From Limnobacter sp. CACIAM 66H1 (GTDB lineage: Bacteria; Pseudomonadota; Gammaproteobacteria; Burkholderiales; Burkholderiaceae_B), in assembly GCF_001601825.1 (NCBI RefSeq), contig NZ_LUJK01000024.1, forward strand, positions 1-46,239: a DNA stretch of 46,239 bases. Direction: 5' to 3'. The first letter of the stretch is position 1, and each line of letters starts with the position of its first letter. This document shows, piece after piece, positions 44,593 through 46,239 of the stretch. The position numbers were made by a program, and so were the translations under genes. The notes under the pieces are model-generated. The model ran no database searches. It saw nothing but the letters and a program-made list of their open reading frames with translations, and had not been told where the DNA came from.

Positions 44593-46239
44593 ATGAGCAA
44601 CACCAATAAACTCCAAACCCTGGGTTCCACCCTGGCCTCCTTGGTCAGCCCACACAAAGCCTGGGCGTTTGCCGCACTGGGTGCCCTTCTGCTGGGCTCG
44701 GCCATGTCACTGACCATGCCGCTCATGTTTCGCTGGTTGATCGACAGTGGATTTCTCGCTGGCAAAAACCCCGAGGGATTAAACAGTGCCTTTGGCTATA
44801 TTTTGTTGCTCGTGTTTGTGCTCGCCATGGCCAGTGCGGTGAGGTTTTATTTGGTCACCACGCTGGGCGAACGTATTTCTGCCGATTTGCGCAACCGTGT
44901 GTACAGCCATTTGCTGGTGCAACGACCAGAGTTTTTTGAAACCTTAAAAGTTGGTGAAGTTTTATCTCGCTTGACTGCTGACACCACGCTGATTCAAACC
45001 CTGATTGGCAGCAGTTTGTCATTCTTTCTGCGCAACAGTCTGACCACACTAGGTGGCTTGGTGATGCTGCTGCTTACAAGCCCTTTGCTTTCAGGTGCTG
45101 TGCTGTTGTTGGTAGTTGTGGTGATGATCCCGGTGGTGATATTGGCACGCAGGGTTCGCAAATTGTCGCGGGCCAGCCAAGACAAACTCGCCGACAGTAG
45201 CGCCATTGCTCAGGAAGTTTTGAACCAGATTACCACCGTCCAGGCTTTTAACCAGGAACATGCTGAGGCGTCGAAATTCACCACCTCAAGTGAGCAAACT
45301 TACCAAACCGCGCGCAGACGCACCGTGAACCGCTCCGCTTTGTTGTTCGTGGCGATTGGCCTTGCGTTCGCAGGCCTGGTGGTGGTGTTGTGGATGGGCG
45401 CAAAGGCAGTAGCCAGCGGTGAAATGAGCGCGGGTGAACTGGCCCAGTTTGTCATGTATGCAGCTTTCGTGGGCGCGGGTTTCGCCGCATTGTCTGAAGT
45501 ACTCGGAGAATTTCAGCGTGCCGCAGGTGCGGCCGAGCGCCTGGTTGAGTTGCTCAATCTCGACACGACCATTCACAAACATGGCCTTCCACCACCTGCG
45601 AAACAGGGCGGCTTTTTGATCGAATTCAGTCATGTTGATTTTGCCTATCCATCAGCGCCAGAAAAATTCATTCTTGAAGATTTCAACTTGAGTATTCAGC
45701 GCGGCGAAACGCTTGCCATTGTGGGTCCCTCGGGTGCAGGCAAGTCCACCTTGTTCAGCCTGCTTCTGCGCTGGTACGACGTTAACCAGGGACAAATATT
45801 GATCGAAGGCAAGGCATTGGAAAGCCTTCATCTGGAGCAATGGCGAGCCAATTGCGCCTATGTGGCTCAGGAAGCGGTCATTTTCTCGGGCAGCCTGCAA
45901 GACAACGTGAGGTACAGCAAACCCGAGGCCACCGCCGAAGAAGTTGACAAGGCACTGGCCGACGCAGCCGCGACCAATTTTGTCCACCGAATGCCCAAGG
46001 GTTTGGACACCAATGTGGGCGAAAAAGGGGTGCGCCTCAGTGGGGGAGAACGCCAACGTGTGTCCATCGCTCGCGCCGTGCTTCGCGACGCTGGTTTGCT
46101 TTTGCTGGATGAAGCCACGGCCAGCCTGGATGCAGAAAGCGAACAATTGGTTCAACAAGCAATCGAGAAAAGCCGACACGGCCGAACCACCCTGATCATG
46201 CCCACCGTTTGGCTACCGTAATGGCGGCCGACCGGATTG
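44593..46239 (+). CDS. MsbA/LmrA-type ABC exporter, 3' end missing and frameshifted
   Basis: This half-transporter has six membrane helices (about 20-300) and an ATPase domain from about 335: Walker A GPSGAGKST, Q-loop VAQEAVIFSGSLQDNV, signature RLSGGERQRVSIARA and Walker B LLLLDEATASLD. At 46199-46200 the frame breaks: CTG ATC ATG CCC is read where the H-loop should be ATC-AT(N)-GCC-CAC-CGT; inserting one base restores AHRLATVMAADRI to the window edge. So the stop at 46221 is probably not real. It is close to the lipid-A/drug exporter branch, with substrate unknown. ATG 44593 is chosen; the upstream extension lies in the lipocalin gene. Confidence 0.85.

Overview
The window looks like a chromosomal segment of a betaproteobacterium, most likely Burkholderiales. 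The evidence is the order thrS-infC-rpmI-rplT-pheS-pheT-ihfA-merR-tRNA-Pro, a cyoABCD quinol oxidase operon, a RegB/RegA pair and the general protein character. Base composition looks moderate (estimated by eye near 50-53% GC). Limnobacter or a relative is a guess from memory, not a result. I see no insertion sequence, prophage, CRISPR array or rRNA. This is dense core and near-core genome.

Layout. Positions 1-7.6 kb hold the 5' end of a probable alpha/beta hydrolase, a DUF1178 protein and, on the minus strand, a respiratory block cyoA-cyoB-cyoC-cyoD-SURF1-regB-regA, in which a quinol oxidase, its likely assembly factor and a quinone-sensing two-component system are arranged as one unit. Positions 7.7-13.2 kb (plus strand) hold an MFS transporter, a flavin oxidoreductase, a DUF305 protein with an LVIVD lipoprotein, and an enoyl-CoA hydratase-like protein. 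Positions 13.2-20.6 kb hold an MBL hydrolase, a divergent LysR/LysE pair, a LON-domain protein, rnk with a structured leader, a quinone oxidoreductase with an SDR, a bestrophin and an exported methyltransferase. Positions 20.6-26.0 kb hold a TIGR03862-like flavoprotein and a minus-strand set in which a shortened KdpD-like kinase and a KdpE-like regulator precede the potassium transporter kup. Positions 26.3-28.4 kb hold an SDR, an ExoD-family protein and a VIT-family transporter, closed by a bidirectional terminator. Positions 28.4-36.3 kb are the translation and nucleoid block. Positions 36.3-39.3 kb hold an unannotated 42-residue lysine-rich protein, tRNA-Val, a small membrane protein and a plcP-agt-like pair preceded by four GTCA half-sites spaced exactly 11 bp apart, the layout of a double Pho box. 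Positions 39.3-46.2 kb hold fabI, an AttE/F/H-like ABC-lipocalin operon and an MsbA-like exporter running off the end.

The most informative results are: (1) the plcP-agt locus with its tandem Pho box, which points to phosphate-sparing membrane lipid remodelling and also settles the plcP start codon; (2) the cyo-SURF1-regBA and KdpDE-like-kup couplings of a sensor to the physiology it may control; (3) a structured rnk leader; (4) a non-AUG ATC start for infC; and (5) three single-base frameshifts (pheT, the FtsX-like permease, the terminal exporter). One of these is in an essential gene at an A7 run, so assembly indels are the simplest explanation.
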